Shown here piece after piece: positions 1 through 11,440 of a DNA stretch of 64,000 nt. The position numbers and the translations under genes were made by a program. Under the pieces are notes generated by a model. It ran no database searches, was not told the DNA's origin, and saw nothing but the letters and a program-made list of their open reading frames with translations. Origin of the DNA: Elephas maximus indicus (taxonomy: Eukaryota; Chordata; Mammalia; Proboscidea; Elephantidae); contig NC_064819.1 in NCBI RefSeq assembly GCF_024166365.1, positions 153,518,293-153,582,292 of the forward strand. Reading direction: 5' to 3'. Positions within the stretch are counted from its first letter, which is position 1. Each line of letters starts with the position of its first letter.

Positions 1-149
1 TCTCAGTCGCACATACCTCCTCTCTGCCTTCCGCCTCCCTGCTGCTAACTGGCCCAACTCATGGTCAGTGTAGCAGCCCAGCTGGCTGCCCTCCTAACAG
101 CAGTTTTCTGCTCTTACCTCCGGCTCTGTGGCTAGGCCCCTCTTCCAAG

Positions 150-700
150 CCTCTCACTGCCAGCTCTATTACTGGCCCCTTTCCCTGGCTGTTATGCTGC
201 CAGGCCCCTCTAGGCTTTTGCCCTGCTTAGGCAAGTGTTACTGCTCTTGAAGCTCCACCAACAAGTGGCCAGAGGCTCAGTTCTCTCTCTCCGTGGGCCA
301 GCAAGCCCATCACAGACACTTCTCTCCATCTTCAATGTTACAGCTCTTTCTTCTGGGTCTAGGAGGTTCTCAGAGTAGGAATCCTGGGTCCAAAGGACAT
401 GCTGCCCTCCAGACTCTTTTTGAAGGTACTGAGGTCCCCGAACCTCTGTGGGACTAGCCCTTATATAAGCACTCCTCGTCAATTTCAAGGCATGACCCTC
501 TCGGCAGGATCACAAATTGACCGATCTCTGCACGTCACTAAATCCTACTGGGTAGTTTGCACAGCAAACCCGCCAATTCCTGTGAGGTGCATAAAATAGA
601 CCAATCACAGGGAAGACTGTGGCCCAATCAATCATTTCTTGCAGAATTATAAACCTGAGGCCAGAAAGGCCATATATAAAGAGAAACCCATTGTACTGCA
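150..700. repeat. LTR-like dispersed repeat remnant
   Basis: The stretch around 355-400 (CTAGGAGGTTCTCAG followed by GGGTCCAAAGGACATGC) resembles the body of the LTR-like repeats found later in the window, and a TATATAAG box-like sequence lies near 462. I infer an old solitary LTR of an endogenous retrovirus-like family but cannot set its ends. Confidence 0.3.
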
Positions 701-1033
701 CCAGGAAATAGCAATCAACCTGGACAAAAGTAACAAACCCTCTGGGGTAGAAAAGAGCCTGGGAGGCCCCACTCCAAGTTGCTTCTGCAAAGAGCTAGGG
801 CAAAGGTAACTACTCAGGACTTAAGCGGAAAATCTCCCAAGCTGTTTTTCCAAAGAACCAAGGCAAAAGGCCACATAAACTAATTTCACCATTTCTATAG
901 TGATCTCAAATCCTTTAAGGTATAAGTCACTATTATGCTTTCAAAATACATATGTATAAGCACTTATAATATGAACTTAGAAATACGTCCACCTTTGTAA
1001 GGCTCTCTAACACTAACTGTAAGTCATTAAAAC

Positions 1034-1066
1034 TTGTTGCCGTCGAGTCGATTCCGACTCATAGAA
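1034..1066 (-). repeat. AfroSINE/RTE 3'-tail fragment
   Basis: A run of about 32 bases (GTCGAGTCGATTCCGACTCA) matches the 3' end of AfroSINE read from the minus strand. Similarity fades on both sides and no clear target-site duplication is seen, so this may be a heavily decayed longer copy. Confidence 0.5.
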
Positions 1067-1288
1067 ACCTGTAAATCGAGTTGTTCAGAAAACTTCTGAA
1101 CTTAGACATGGAAACACAGAAATATGTGAACAACGTGGTAAACAACCTTTAAGCGAAACTGACTTTGATCTGACATACTATGATAAAAGATATAATCTTT
1201 GTAAACTAGCCTTGAGATAGATTTAAGTCTAAACAACCTCCCTAATCTGTAACATCGAAAAGATGCAGCATTTAGTCAATCTCTAACT

Positions 1289-1454
1289 AAAAAAAAACCC
1301 AAACCATTGTCATCAAGTCGATTCTGACTCATAGTGACCCTACAGGACAGAGAAGAACTGCCCCACAGGGCTTCCAAGGAGCGGCTGGTAAATTCGAACT
1401 GCTGACCTTTTGGTTAACAACTGTAGCTCTTAAACACTATGCCACCAGGGCTCC
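1289..1454 (-). repeat. AfroSINE
   Basis: Complete tRNA-derived AfroSINE on the minus strand: A-rich end near 1289, tail motif AAGTCGATTCTGACTCATAG, core CTTCCAAGGAGCGGCTGG, and the tRNA-like head ending CCACCAGGGCTCC at 1454. Confidence 0.93.
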
Positions 1455-1459
1455 AAAGA

Positions 1460-1830
1460 CATAACATGCTAATTCTTGAAGTCAAACTGGCCCTTATGGT
1501 ATGGAGCAAGGTGACAAGTTCACTATAAACCATAAATTTCTGCTCACTCACTGAGAGCCTGCTGAGACTCTGCCCGCCAACTCCAACCTCAGACCCTAGC
1601 TATGAGGGACCTCTGCACAGTTCGAGCCTTCCTATGGAGACCTTTTGTTAAAGATAAAAGCCTGAAGTCTAAAGATTTGGACTCTAACCATTCAATGAAC
1701 ATTGTAATCGTAATTGTTAATTCTGATTATCTGGTTCTAAATGAATGTAGTGAGGTCTTACTTGCGTGCCTTGCCGTGACTACCCTGCAATAAACTAAAG
1801 GAGTTTACGATCAAACTTGAGTATCTCTCT
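1460..1830 (+). repeat. possible LTR 3' portion
   Basis: A polyadenylation-like CAATAAACT at about 1788 after a C/T-rich stretch resembles the R-U5 region of a retroviral LTR. Both ends are unclear and the family is not recognised. Confidence 0.25.
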
Positions 1831-1871
1831 ATAATTTTCTAAGATAAAATTCTGCATAGCATACTCTAACA

Positions 1872-1926
1872 CACATGGGGTCGCCATGAGTTTGAACCAA
1901 CTCAATGGCAACGGCTAACAATTATT
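1872..1926 (+). repeat. RTE/SINE 3'-tail fragment
   Basis: About 50 bases read GGGTCGCCATGAG, then ACTCAATGGCAACGGCTAAC. This matches the terminal sequence of RTE and its dependent SINEs and nothing upstream of it. Confidence 0.5.
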
Positions 1927-1927
1927 A

Positions 1928-2060
1928 CGCCCATTTTACAAAAGAGAAAATTGAAAAAAAAAAAAAAAGGTTAAGTTGACTAAGGTCACAAAGCCATTAA
2001 AAGAACCAAGAATCCCCCTCAGAGAACGTGGTTCCAAAGTCCCTGCTTAACCATTCCTCT
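1928..2060 (-). repeat. MIR SINE
   Basis: The order CCCATTTTACA, GGTTAAGTTGACT, AAGGTCACAAAGC is that of a MIR core read in complement. It is interrupted by a run of about 15 A near 1955-1970. Confidence 0.7.
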
Positions 2061-2094
2061 GTAATTACTTTGCAGCTACCATATGTAATATATA

Positions 2095-2235
2095 TCAAGC
2101 AACTGAGGCTTAGGGGAGCTAAATAAAGTAGCTCCCCTAAGGCCCCAAAAGCAAGCAAGAAAATGAACCTGGATTTGATCTTGGGCTTATCTGATTGCAG
2201 AGCTGGAGCATGATCTTAAGCACTCTGCTCTTCCG
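2095..2235 (-). repeat. MIR SINE with internal palindrome
   Basis: AACTGAGGCTTAGG at the left and GCAGAGCTGG to TCTTAAGCACT at the right fit the complement of MIR. The middle has been replaced by a perfect 13-bp inverted repeat (2109-2121 / 2129-2141), treated as a finding. Confidence 0.6.
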
Positions 2236-4106
2236 GAGGGATGGTAGTGGTAGTCGGGATGAAAAGCAAGGGTTAGATACAAGAACACCTAGGAAGTAAA
2301 ATCAGGAGCACTTGACTGTGAAGAAAAAGGAATGGAAGGAACTGACGACACTTTGTTTTCCGTGAGTGGCTGCACAGAAGTTGCTGTCACCAGCCGAGAT
2401 CGAGAACATATAAGGCAGGACAATCCTACAAATACTGCGTCAGATCCCAAATACCTATCAGAATCAATGTTTCAAAGGTCTTTGTTGCTTTCTAAAAATC
2501 CAATAAATCATTTTACGTGTTTACGAAAATGGGAAAAAACTAGAATTAACTCTTCTGTAAGTGAAAAGCTTGAAATTATTACTGAAAATGGAAAAGAATA
2601 AACCTGACAGCCATTTCTGAGTTGGACAGAACGTGACAGACAACGTGACACAAAGAAAAGTAAGAAAGGCAAGTGTTCCCAATCTCCTTAATTCAATCAT
2701 ACATTCTAGTCTCATAAACTACAAAAGTGGTTCTCATTATTTCAATGTTTCGAACATTCCCTAACATTATCTAATACAGGTGATATAAACCATCTCCCCA
2801 TTCCACTCCAAATGCATGAATTTACAGGAGTGGGAAGGCATAAGCCCCCTGAAGCTGGTCCATCCACCTCACTCACGTTCAAAACCTCTGCTCTACATTC
2901 TAAGCCCTCTTATAAAAAAACCTCTAGCAAAAATACATAATTCAGAAGCCTGTCACCACAAGCTCAGCCATCTAAAGCTCTATTGCCCCACCCACCAAAA
3001 ATCAGTTTTCTTTCTAACACTCGCCATTTGTGTTAGTGATCCTATCACTACTCCCTTCACTGGAGGCTGGCAGACCAGAAACCAGAGGACTTCTTCCACT
3101 ACTTCCTGCCCTTTGCTCTGCCCTTCAATCTGTTGTCACCAAACAGAAATGCCTGATGTTAATCCCTGCCTTTCCAAACTGTTCAGGTCCCTTGTCCTCA
3201 CCCAAAATAATGCAGCTGCTGCTTAATCAACAGGATATAAACATGCAAGCAATGCATTTGTGAATGAAAAAAGATCTAGATACCGGAGTTACCAAAGGAA
3301 AAAAAAAAATCCCTACTCTCAAGAAGCTCAGTTGTTGGGGGTGAGGAGCCCATAATATAGGAAATTAAAATGCAACGTGAAAAGATGCATGATAAGAGTC
3401 CTCATGACTCAGACGAGGGGAATAAACAAGAAGGCTCTTAAAAGCGCTGCCAAAGACTCATTTCCCAAAAAACTGCAGTTCACTTCATAATTCCTATGCT
3501 TATTATTATACAGTTAGTACTAACTATGTTGCTTTGTCGTTCAACTGTTCTATGTGTTTATGTACTATCTCGAAATATAGAAGCTAAATCCCTGGGGGTA
3601 GGCACCGAAACCGATTTATCTATCTCCCCACAGTGCCTCACTGTGCCTTACGCACAGCAGGAACACAATACTTGTCAAAAGCCCGAAATGAAAGGACCAG
3701 GCAGAAAAGAAAAACATTCACCCAAGCTAACAAGGACAGCTGGACTAGGCACACTTAGGTAATACACAAGTCAAAAGGGCAGAGGCCCAACTTGAATTTC
3801 GTAAGAGCAAACCACATTTCTTTCCAAAGGCCACGGAGGTCTCCCATACGCAGCCTAAACGCTGCAGATGGCTTGCGGCCGAGGGAAAGGAAAAGGAAGG
3901 GAAGGCTCCTCCAGATAAAAACAAAAGGTTTCCTCCAACCTCCTCAAACACGCGCGGACGCCTCCTCCACCGGCCAGTCCCGGGGCAGGGTACCAAAATG
4001 ACAAGACGCCACTTCTACTCCCCCTTAAACCGGCACGCCAAAGCCCGAAGGACGAGCGGGGACGGCCGGGGTCTACGGGCGCTTTCCTTCTCCTTCCTTC
4101 TCTTAC

Positions 4107-4208
4107 CTGCTTGGCCAAGAACTTGCCCAGCTCGCTGCGGCTCTTCTCGTTCTTAGCAGCGATTAACCGCAGCGGCGCAGCCGCCACATCCAGTAAGAGA
4201 TGCTCCAT
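4107..4208 (-). CDS. MDN1: MDN1 (midasin) first coding exon
   Basis: Reading leftward from the ATG at 4208, 34 codons begin MEHLLLDVAAAPLRLIAAKN and end FLAKQ, the N-terminus of midasin. The exon closes exactly on a codon (phase 0) at 4107, followed by the donor GTAAGA. Midasin is a dynein-like protein of about 5600 residues with six AAA+ domains and a C-terminal MIDAS domain. It removes assembly factors from pre-60S particles in the nucleolus and nucleoplasm. Only the N-terminal extension is encoded here. A longer open frame (4364 to 3855) is readthrough of 5' UTR and intron and should not be used. The gene points away from CASP8AP2, roughly 18 kb upstream of the latter's promoter. Confidence 0.96.
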
Positions 4209-4620
4209 GGCTCCTGGCCCTCCTCCCCAGACGTTTCCCAGGGCTCCCTGTTTCGTACTCAGCGCTCCTAAGCCGCCGAGGTTCCGGTACCGGAGCTGGC
4301 ACCGACTACGCCCCCCGAGAAAGCGGCCGCCGCCACTCGGAAGGCACGGGGCGAGCTGCCGCACACGTGGGGAAGCACGCGGCGCTCTGCGTCATCAGCT
4401 CGCGACAGCAACGGCGGGGTGGCCTGGCCCCCGGCTGAGCGGCGGCGGAAACGTTGGACGTCTCTGTCGCGCCAATTCCGGAAGAAGAATCTAATCAGAA
4501 ACGGCTGCGGTTATGATGGTCGGATACACGCAGTGATACGGCCGCGGAGACCGCTGGCTAGTGTGTGGCGGGAGAGCAAGGCGGAAGATTGTGCGAGGCC
4601 CTAGAAGCAAGCCCCTAGGG
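4209..4620 (-). promoter_or_regulatory. MDN1: MDN1 5' UTR and CpG-rich promoter
   Basis: The stretch is rich in CpG (for example CGCCCCCCGAGAAAGCGGCCGCCGCC near 4310-4335 contains several) and has no TATA box. Visible elements are a CRE-like GCGTCATCA at about 4389, a CCAAT/ETS pair GCCAATTCCGGAAG at about 4470-4484, and another GCGGAAG at about 4578. These are typical of housekeeping ribosome-biogenesis promoters. The transcription start is not determinable from sequence alone; I place it within about 200 bp of 4208. Confidence 0.75.
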
Positions 4621-4795
4621 GCATGCGATCCTCAACCCACCAAGACTACCCCACACGTAACACACAAAAAGATAGGATGTGAAAGAAAAGCGGATCAAGG
4701 GGAACCTCTTTTAGTAATTGTACTTCTAGAACGCTACGGAAATTCGCACTTAATCGTGATAAGCGCACCCCTTGCAGCATTCTTACTACAGCCCC

Positions 4796-4940
4796 CCCAT
4801 TGCCATTGAGTCGCTTCCGACTCATAGCGACCCTATAAGACAGAGTAGAGCTGCCCTATAGGGTTTCCAAGGAGCGGTGGATTCAAATTGTCGACGCTTT
4901 GGTTAGCGGCCAGCTCTTAACCGTCGCACCACCAGGGCTT
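4796..4940 (-). repeat. AfroSINE
   Basis: Minus-strand copy: tail TTGAGTCGCTTCCGACTCATAG at the left, head ending CACCACCAGGGCTT at the right. It sits just upstream of the MDN1 promoter. Confidence 0.93.
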
Positions 4941-4984
4941 CGTCCTTAATATAAATATTGAAAATAAATGTTTAACAGTCCAGA

Positions 4985-5295
4985 AATACTTAAATGGAGT
5001 ATGGTATATACGTTATAGAATGTTGAAGCCATTAAAAAAGGGGAGGGTAGAAGAGAAAAACAGCATTTACATGAAGTTCAATAACGAGCAAAACTGGTGA
5101 TAAAGACAGACTACCAGTTGCCTTTCAGAAGTATTATTCCCTGAGAAGGGGCATGAGGGCGTCTACTAGGTGATGGAAATGTTTCAAATCTTCACTGGGA
5201 GGTCGTTACCTGTGTAGATATATATGTAAAAGACAAACAATTGTACACTTAAGATTTGGGCACTTTGTGTAAATTGTACCTCTAAAAAAGAGGGA
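4985..5295 (+). repeat. old L1 3' end
   Basis: GGAGTATGGTATATACG, GAAGCCATTAAAAAAG and the ending TGTACACTTAAGATTTGGGC to TGTACCTCTAAAAAA follow the order of an old mammalian L1 ORF2 end plus 3' UTR. Confidence 0.5.
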
Positions 5296-5758
5296 TAGGT
5301 CTTTCTGTACTGACATGGGTAGATCTCCAAAATATATTATTTAAGTGAAAATGGCAAGCTAAAGAACAATGCCTGTAGTAGGATTCAAAAAAAAAAATTT
5401 AACATATTCGAATTTGAATTCTTAGAGTTTGAATGTTTGCTTCTGGGAAATCTCACATTCAACCAAGACCTTCCAGAAGAGTGAACTGGGAAATGATGCA
5501 GAATAAATTTCCAAATAGATAATATAAGAACATTTCTAAGAAGATTGAGAGAATTCTCTGAGTATATAGCACCACAATGAATGAAAAAACACCCACATCC
5601 AAGTAGATTATCATTAAAGAGCACTGGGGACTAAGAGAAGCTTGTAAGAATCCACTAGAAAGAACAAGAGAGGAGAAAGAGAAGTAACATAGGAGAGAAG
5701 GATCAAAAATCAGATTGATGTTCGACTTAACAGCAACACAGAAAATTTCAAGCCTTTG
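5296..5758. other. intergenic, nothing recognised
   Basis: A/T-rich sequence between an old L1 end and an AfroSINE. I see no gene, RNA or recognisable repeat. Confidence 0.6.
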
Positions 5759-5922
5759 GGAAATCTTGGTAGTGTAGTGATTAAGAGCTCGGCTGTTAAC
5801 CAAAGGATTGGCAGTTCAAATCTACCATGTGCTCCTTGGAAACCATATGGGGCAGTTCTACTCCATCCTGTGGGGTCACTATGAGTTGGAATCAACTTGG
5901 TGGCACTGAGTTGGTTGGTGGA
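5759..5922 (+). repeat. AfroSINE
   Basis: Plus-strand copy with the A-box region GTAGTGTAGTGATTAAGAGC, B-box GGCAGTTCAAATCTACC, core CTTGGAAACC and tail ATGAGTTGGAATCAACTTGG. Confidence 0.93.
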
Positions 5923-6213
5923 AGAATTTAATCTAAAATGAAATACCCTGCTAACTATCAATCCATTGTAACATTTTATAAGACACAAAAGGCCTCAAAA
6001 ATGTGCTTGTGCTGTTATCATGCTTCCCTTATCAGGAATCTTTTGAAAGAGGGGATTCTTATAAAAGGGTGTAAACCAAGAAAAAAGAAAAATGAAAACG
6101 AGGGATTCAGTACACAAAGAAAAAGGTGAAGTAAAATCTCAGGATGACTGTCATGAGCGATCTCAAGACTTTCAACTGAGCAGCAGCAGGAATATTAAGA
6201 GCTGACTAAATTA

Positions 6214-6804
6214 ATTATTCTTGTTTTTGGTGACCTCAAATCCATCCCAACTTATAATGACCCTATGTAAAACAGAAACACTGCCCAGTCCTGCACCATC
6301 CTCACAATCTTTGCTATGCTTGAGCTCATTGTTGCGGTCACTGTGTCATTCCATCTTATTGAGGGTCTTCCTCTCTTTTGTTGACTCTCTACCAAGCATG
6401 ATGTCCATCCTTCAGAGACTGATCTCTCCTGACAGCATGTCCGAAGTACATAAGACGAAGTCTCGCCATCCTCGATTCTAAGAAGTATCCTGGCTGTGCT
6501 TCTTCCAAGACAGATTTGTTCATTCTTCTGGCAGTCCATGGTATATTCAATATTCTTTGCCAACACCATAATTCAAAGGTATCAATTCTTCTTTGGCCTT
6601 CCTTATTTATTGTCCAGCTTTCACATGCGTATGAGGCAACTGAAAATACATGGCTTGGGTCAGGTGCACCTTAATCCTCAAAGTGACATCTTTGCTTTTC
6701 AAAGAGGTATTTTGCAGCAGATTTGCCCAATGCAATGCGACGTTTGATTTCTTGACTGCTGCTTCCATGGGTATTGATTGTGGATTCAAGTAAAATGAAA
6801 TCCT
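6214..6804 (-). repeat. RTE-clade LINE, 3' end
   Basis: The complement encodes the end of the RTE reverse transcriptase reading frame and 3' UTR. It aligns with the plus copies at 20471 and 38050, for example CTGCTTCCATGGGTATTGATTGTGGATTC near 6760. It is cut at 6804 by an L1 insertion and resumes at 8231. Confidence 0.88.
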
Positions 6805-8217
6805 TAATATATCCTAGAGGAACAAGAGCTGTCACACAAAGACCATGTGCACACCCATGTCATTGTAGTATTATTCACAATAGCAAAAAGTGGGAAACAA
6901 CTCGAGTGCCCATCAGCAGAAGAATGGATGGACAAACTGTAGTACATACACACGATGGAATTCTATGCAATGATAAAGAACAATGATGAATCTGTGAAAC
7001 ATCTCACAACATGGATGAATCTGGAGGGTATTATGCTGAGTGAAATAAGTCAATCATAAAAGAATGAATAGTGTATGAGAACACTACTATAAAAACTCAT
7101 GAAAAAGTTTACACACAGAAATAAACAATCTCTGATCGTCACGAGGGGGGGTAAAAAGGAGGGAAAAACACTAGACAATAGATAAGTGGCAACTTTGGTG
7201 AAGGATAAGACAGTACACAATACTGGTTAAGTCAGCACTTGACCAGGGCAAAGCTTCACGGATACATCCAAACACGCTGAGGAACCAAATTACTGGGCTG
7301 AGGGCTAGGGACTATGGTCTCAGGGAACCTCTTGCTAAATTGGTGTAACAGTCTATAAAGAGTATGTTCTATATTTGACTGTGGTGAGCAGTGTCTAGGG
7401 TCTTAAATGCCTGTGAGCAGCCATCTAAGATACATCTACTGGTCCCATCCAGGCTGGAACAAAGGAGAATGAAGAAAGCCAAAGAAACACAAGGGAAAGA
7501 TTAGTCTGAAGCACTACTGGACCACAACTACCACAACCTCCACCAGACTGAGCCCAGAACAACAAAATGGTGCCCAGTTACCACCACTGACTGCTCTGGC
7601 AGGGATCACAATAGAGGGTCCTGGACAGAGGGAGAGAAAAATGTAGAACAAAAATCAAATTCACACATTCGCACAAAAAGACCAGGCTTGCTGGTCTGAC
7701 AGATACTAGAGAAACCCAAGAGTATGGCCCTGGACAGCCTTTTAACTCAGTAGTGAAGTCACTCCTGAGGTTCACCCTTCAGCCAAAGATTAGACAGGGA
7801 GCCCTAGCGGTGCAGTGGTTAAGAGCTGTGGCTGATAATCAAAAGGTTGGCAGTTCAAATCCTTGGAAACCCTATGGGGAAGTTCTACCCTGTCCTATAG
7901 GGTCGCTATGAGTCAGAATCAACTCAATGACAATAACACATGAAGAACGTGCTTCGTAGTTGATTCATGTGCATGAGACTAATGGGCACACCAGCTGAAA
8001 AGCAAAGGCAAGAAGGCAGGAAAAGACAGAAAAACTGGAAAAATGGACACAGGGAACCTGGGGTACAGAAGAGGAGAGTACTGACATAGGGTTGGCAACC
8101 AATGCCGCAAAACAATTTGTGTATTAAATGTTTAATGAGAAACTAATTTGTTCTGTAAACTTTCACCCAAAGGACAATAAAATAAATTTTAAAAATATAG
8201 AAATAAAACTAATAAAT
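6805..8217 (+). mobile_element. 5'-truncated L1 inserted into RTE
   Basis: The 13-base duplication AAAATGAAATCCT (6792-6804 and 8218-8230) brackets the insert. It starts in the last part of ORF2 (a frame ending near 7060 with WMDGQTVVHTHDGILCN-like sequence) and runs through a single-copy 3' UTR to an A-rich tail. An AfroSINE at 7798-7940 is nested in the 3' UTR, so the order of events is RTE, then L1, then AfroSINE. Confidence 0.9.
7798..7940 (+). repeat. AfroSINE nested in L1
   Basis: Head GGAGCCCTAGCGGTGCAG, B-box GGCAGTTCAAATCC, tail ATGAGTCAGAATCAACTC. About 18 bases after the B-box are missing compared with other copies. Confidence 0.92.
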
Positions 8218-8230
8218 AAAATGAAATCCT

Positions 8231-8300
8231 CGACAACTTCAATATTTTCTCCATTTATCAAGATATTGCTTAATTGGTCCAAATTAATAGATTACTTATT
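8231..8300 (-). repeat. RTE LINE, continuation after the L1 insertion
   Basis: CGACAACTTCAATATTTTCTCC continues the RTE sequence interrupted at 6804, matching the same point in the copy at 42770-42790. Confidence 0.8.
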
Positions 8301-8479
8301 GTGTTTAAATGTATTGAGGGATTGAAATAGTGTGTACAGTTCATAAACAACTAAATAAAAAAAAAAGGAAAAAAAGAAAGAGAAACTTATTAACTATTTC
8401 AGGAGAAGTAAAAAGTTGTGTAAGTAAGGAAATGTAATCATAGGATATTGCATGATTCAGCTGTTCATAAAACTATAAA

Positions 8480-8880
8480 ACAAAGATCAAAATCTTATGG
8501 ACTTTGGGCTAAGCAAAGAGTTTTTACATAGACTATCAAAATCACAATCACTAAAAGAAAAATTTGATAAATTGGACTCCATCGAAATTAAAAACTTTTA
8601 CACTTCAAAAGACACCATTAAGAAATTGAAAAGACGAGTAAAAATGTAGGAGAAAATATTTGTTAATTATATATCTGATAAGGACTTGTATCCAGAACTC
8701 CTACAATTCAATAATAGGAAGACAAACAAATTTTTTAAGTGGGCAAAATAATTGTATATATATTTTACCAATGAAGATACATGAATGACTAATAAGCACA
8801 TGGAAGATGCTCAATTTCATTAGTCATATTAAGAAATGCAAATTTAAACCACAATGAGATACTGTCTTGGAGGATTTTAT
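8480..8880 (+). repeat. old L1 ORF2 fragment
   Basis: Phrases such as AATTGGACTCCATCGAAATT, TTTACACTTCAAAAGACACC and ATTAAGAAATTGAAAAG are the conserved tail part of L1 ORF2. The frame is broken by many stops. Confidence 0.75.
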
Positions 8881-9026
8881 CATAAGAATAAATAAAGAAT
8901 TGCTCAAGTTGCCATGGATAAATCATTTAGTTTATTGCAAGTTCATCATGGCAAGGCACAAAAGCAAGACCTCAACACATTCAGGTAGCATTGGAGAATC
9001 AGAATTAAGCATTGTAATGTTAGTTT

Positions 9027-9192
9027 GGAGACCCTGGTGGCACGGTGGTTAAGTGCTGCGGCTGCTAACCAAAGGGTCAGCAGTTCGAATCCGCCAGGCG
9101 CTCCTTGGAAACTCTATGGGGCAGTTCTACTCTGTCCTATAGGGCCGCTATGAGTCGGAATCGACTCAAGGGCACTGGGTTTTCTGGTTTCT
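9027..9192 (+). repeat. AfroSINE
   Basis: Well-preserved plus copy: GGAGACCCTGGTGGCACGG head, AGTTCGAATCCGCCAGGCGC B-box region, tail ATGAGTCGGAATCGACTCAA. Confidence 0.95.
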
Positions 9193-9519
9193 TAATTTTG
9201 TTTTAAACGTCAGAGTACAAACCTTTAGATTCTTCAGATTTTACCTTTGAGTAGTCTCAAAGAGGGATATGATGACCCCGCAAACTCAGAGAAGATCCCC
9301 CATAGCCAGGGTCTGAGGTCAGTTGTGGCAAGCAGTATCTCAGCAGGCTCTCAGTCTTCAGACAGAGAGCCAGGGAAACTTTTTGCTTCTGCCTTCTTCT
9401 CTGAAAATGAGCAGAAATCCATGGGTTTATATATTATATGGGCTGTCATGTTCAATTATAACTGGTATGTTTTGTTGCCAATTAAGGGCATTGCTATATG
9501 ACATTGAATGAATAATTGC

Positions 9520-10692
9520 CTATGGAAGGATCAGCACAAAGCTGGTTCCTATGAGGTGGAGGTTAAAGATGTCTGAAATGTCCAACTTTTCCAAACTGCT
9601 GTACCACTACATCATCTTTAACATCAACTACTCCTCCACCCCTCAGTACTCTCCCTCCCGTCTTTGGGTTCCATAATTCACTGCAACTTCTCACAGAACT
9701 CACAGACCATCAAAGAAATGGCTCACTCAGTTGTTGAGGCTGGCAAGTTCCAAATCGATGGGTCAAGTACCAGGCTGGAGGCTTCTCTCAACCCACATAG
9801 CTGCAGGGGCTAGGTAGCCCAAATCAGCGGGTCAGTTGATATGTGGTTGGCCCACAAGGCTGTGGAAGCTGGTGAATCAGATCAGACAACAGGCTGCTGG
9901 CTCAAGTTCCAAGAACCAGAGGTCAGAGGATGAGGAGCCAGATGCAGGATCCAGAACAAGAGAGAGAGCTTTGCCAGAGCATTCACACATACATACATAC
10001 ATATGTTGCTGTCGAATTGATTCCAACTCATAAAGACCCTATAGGACAGAGTAGAACTGCCCCACAGGGTTTCCAAGGAGTGGCTGATGGATTCAAACTG
10101 TTGACGTTTTGAGTAGCAGTTACAGCTCTTAACCATGCCACCAGGGCTCCATATATATATTGGATGCAAAGCATACCCTCAAGGAAACTCCTCTTACTTG
10201 AGCAAGGCAGTGCAAGGGTGTGACTTGAAAAAGTGGTAAGGGTGGTGACTGGGGTAAGGGTAGTGACTTAAGTTACACCTTCTAGTAAGGTAATGACTCA
10301 AGATACATCTCACCCTAGTTCTGTGTCATTCATATAACAGACAACTCACTCCCAAATGGGACCATACCCACAGACATAGAGGCTAGAATTTATAACACAT
10401 CACAAAATGGAGGATAATTACATCAGACCACAAAACAGAGGACAATCACATCAGACCACAAAATGGGGACTGACTACTTCATTATATAACTGCCAAATTA
10501 TATCATCACACAACTGCCAAACCACTGAGGAGTGCCAAGATGACACAGAACCTTAACCATCACAGGGTCCATATACCTTATTTGCATCAGCAAGAAGCTG
10601 TCCAATCCCCTTGGTGGGCCCCAAGCACCTTATTTGCATAGTCCCACCCAATCATTGTGTGGGAGTCACAAGACTGTCTAGAAAGGCCACAG
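9520..10692. repeat. LTR-like repeat, copy 1 (interrupted by AfroSINE)
   Basis: Starts GATCAGCACAAAGCTGG and ends near CTAGAAAGGCCA; the same ends and order occur at 37205-38040. Shared blocks include AGCTGCTGTACCACT-like, CACAAGGCTG, and near the right end CATATACCTTATTTGCAT and GTGGGAGTCACA. I infer a solitary LTR of an afrotherian retrovirus-like family; no internal genes are present. Confidence 0.55.
10005..10150 (-). repeat. AfroSINE
   Basis: Minus copy inside the LTR-like repeat, preceded by a short CATA microsatellite (about 9988-10003) and ending CCACCAGGGCTCC. Confidence 0.93.
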
Positions 10693-11099
10693 ATACATTA
10701 ATATTTTGCTGATTTATAAAGATATGAATTATTGCCAATTAGGGCATGACATATTTATGTTCTTGTTTACTGCATATGCTTGAAGGCCAAGCTAATTAAA
10801 AATTATGAGACTTGTTTAGTGATATATTTATGTTTTGTTAATTTATAGATGTTTGATTAATGTTGCATTTCATTATCACAGAGTGCAGGTGTACAGCCTA
10901 AGTTCAGAAAGTTGTTTATGACATATTTTATCTATTTCCAAGGTTAAAACAACTTTCAAATGACTTACAGCTAATGGTTAGAGAGCACTGCAGAAATATA
11001 TGCTTCTATTTCTAAATTCAGAAATTCTGTATTTCTACCTTCACATTATAAGAGACGAATACATAGGTGTTTAAAATCATTATAAAAACATTATAACTC
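10693..11099. other. intergenic, nothing recognised
   Basis: A/T-rich sequence without a recognisable gene, RNA or repeat. Confidence 0.5.
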
Positions 11100-11216
11100 G
11101 TGGGATTGGTAACCAATGTCACAAAAGAATATGTTTACTAATTGTTTAATGAGAAGCTAGTTTGTTCTGTAAACCTGCATCTAAAGTACAATAATAAATT
11201 TAAAAAAAGAAAAAAA
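11100..11216 (+). repeat. L1 3' terminus, very short
   Basis: GGTAACCAATGTCACAAAAG through GTTTGTTCTGTAAACC to AATAATAAATTT and an A-rich tail is the last 115 bases of the L1 family seen at 8090-8215 and 15860-15959. Confidence 0.88.
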
Positions 11217-11317
11217 AACTGCATAAAGAGCATTATAGAAGCATATATAATAGTGACTTACACATATGTGTCTTAAGAACACTGTAGAATCAGATGTGAT
11301 TTGAGAGCATAAAGAAA

Positions 11318-11440
11318 CCATACATAACAGATACCATTTCACACCCATTAGAACTGCTATAATAAAAAAAGAAATAACAAGTCCTGGTGAAGATGTGCAG
11401 AAACTGGAACCATCACATATTCTAAGTCTTAAAACACAGG
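11318..11440 (+). repeat. old L1 ORF2 fragment
   Basis: GATACCATTTCACACCCATTAG followed by GAACTGCTATAATAAAAAAAG is the conserved L1 ORF2 end. Confidence 0.7.

Larger units (their letters stand above)
1..4106 (-). other. MDN1: MDN1 intron 1 (5' part, runs off the left edge)
   Basis: The minus strand reads GTAAGA immediately after the first MDN1 coding exon, so everything to the left in this window is intron 1. No further MDN1 exon is visible; the protein continues outside the window. The intron holds an LTR-like stretch at the far left, one AfroSINE, two old MIRs and a short RTE-like tail. Between about 2236 and 3790 I recognise no repeat, RNA gene or coding exon; short open frames there lack similarity to anything I know. 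Confidence 0.9.

Noticed and set aside
3855-4364. 169-codon minus-strand open frame over the MDN1 start
   Set aside because: It merely joins 5' UTR, exon 1 and intron readthrough. The true start at 4208 and donor at 4106 match midasin.
4111-4494. 127-codon plus-strand frame in the CpG-rich region
   Set aside because: Antisense shadow of MDN1 exon 1 and GC-rich 5' UTR; no recognisable domain.
9040-9105. tRNA-like A- and B-boxes in many places
   Set aside because: These are AfroSINE heads; none folds as an intact tRNA.
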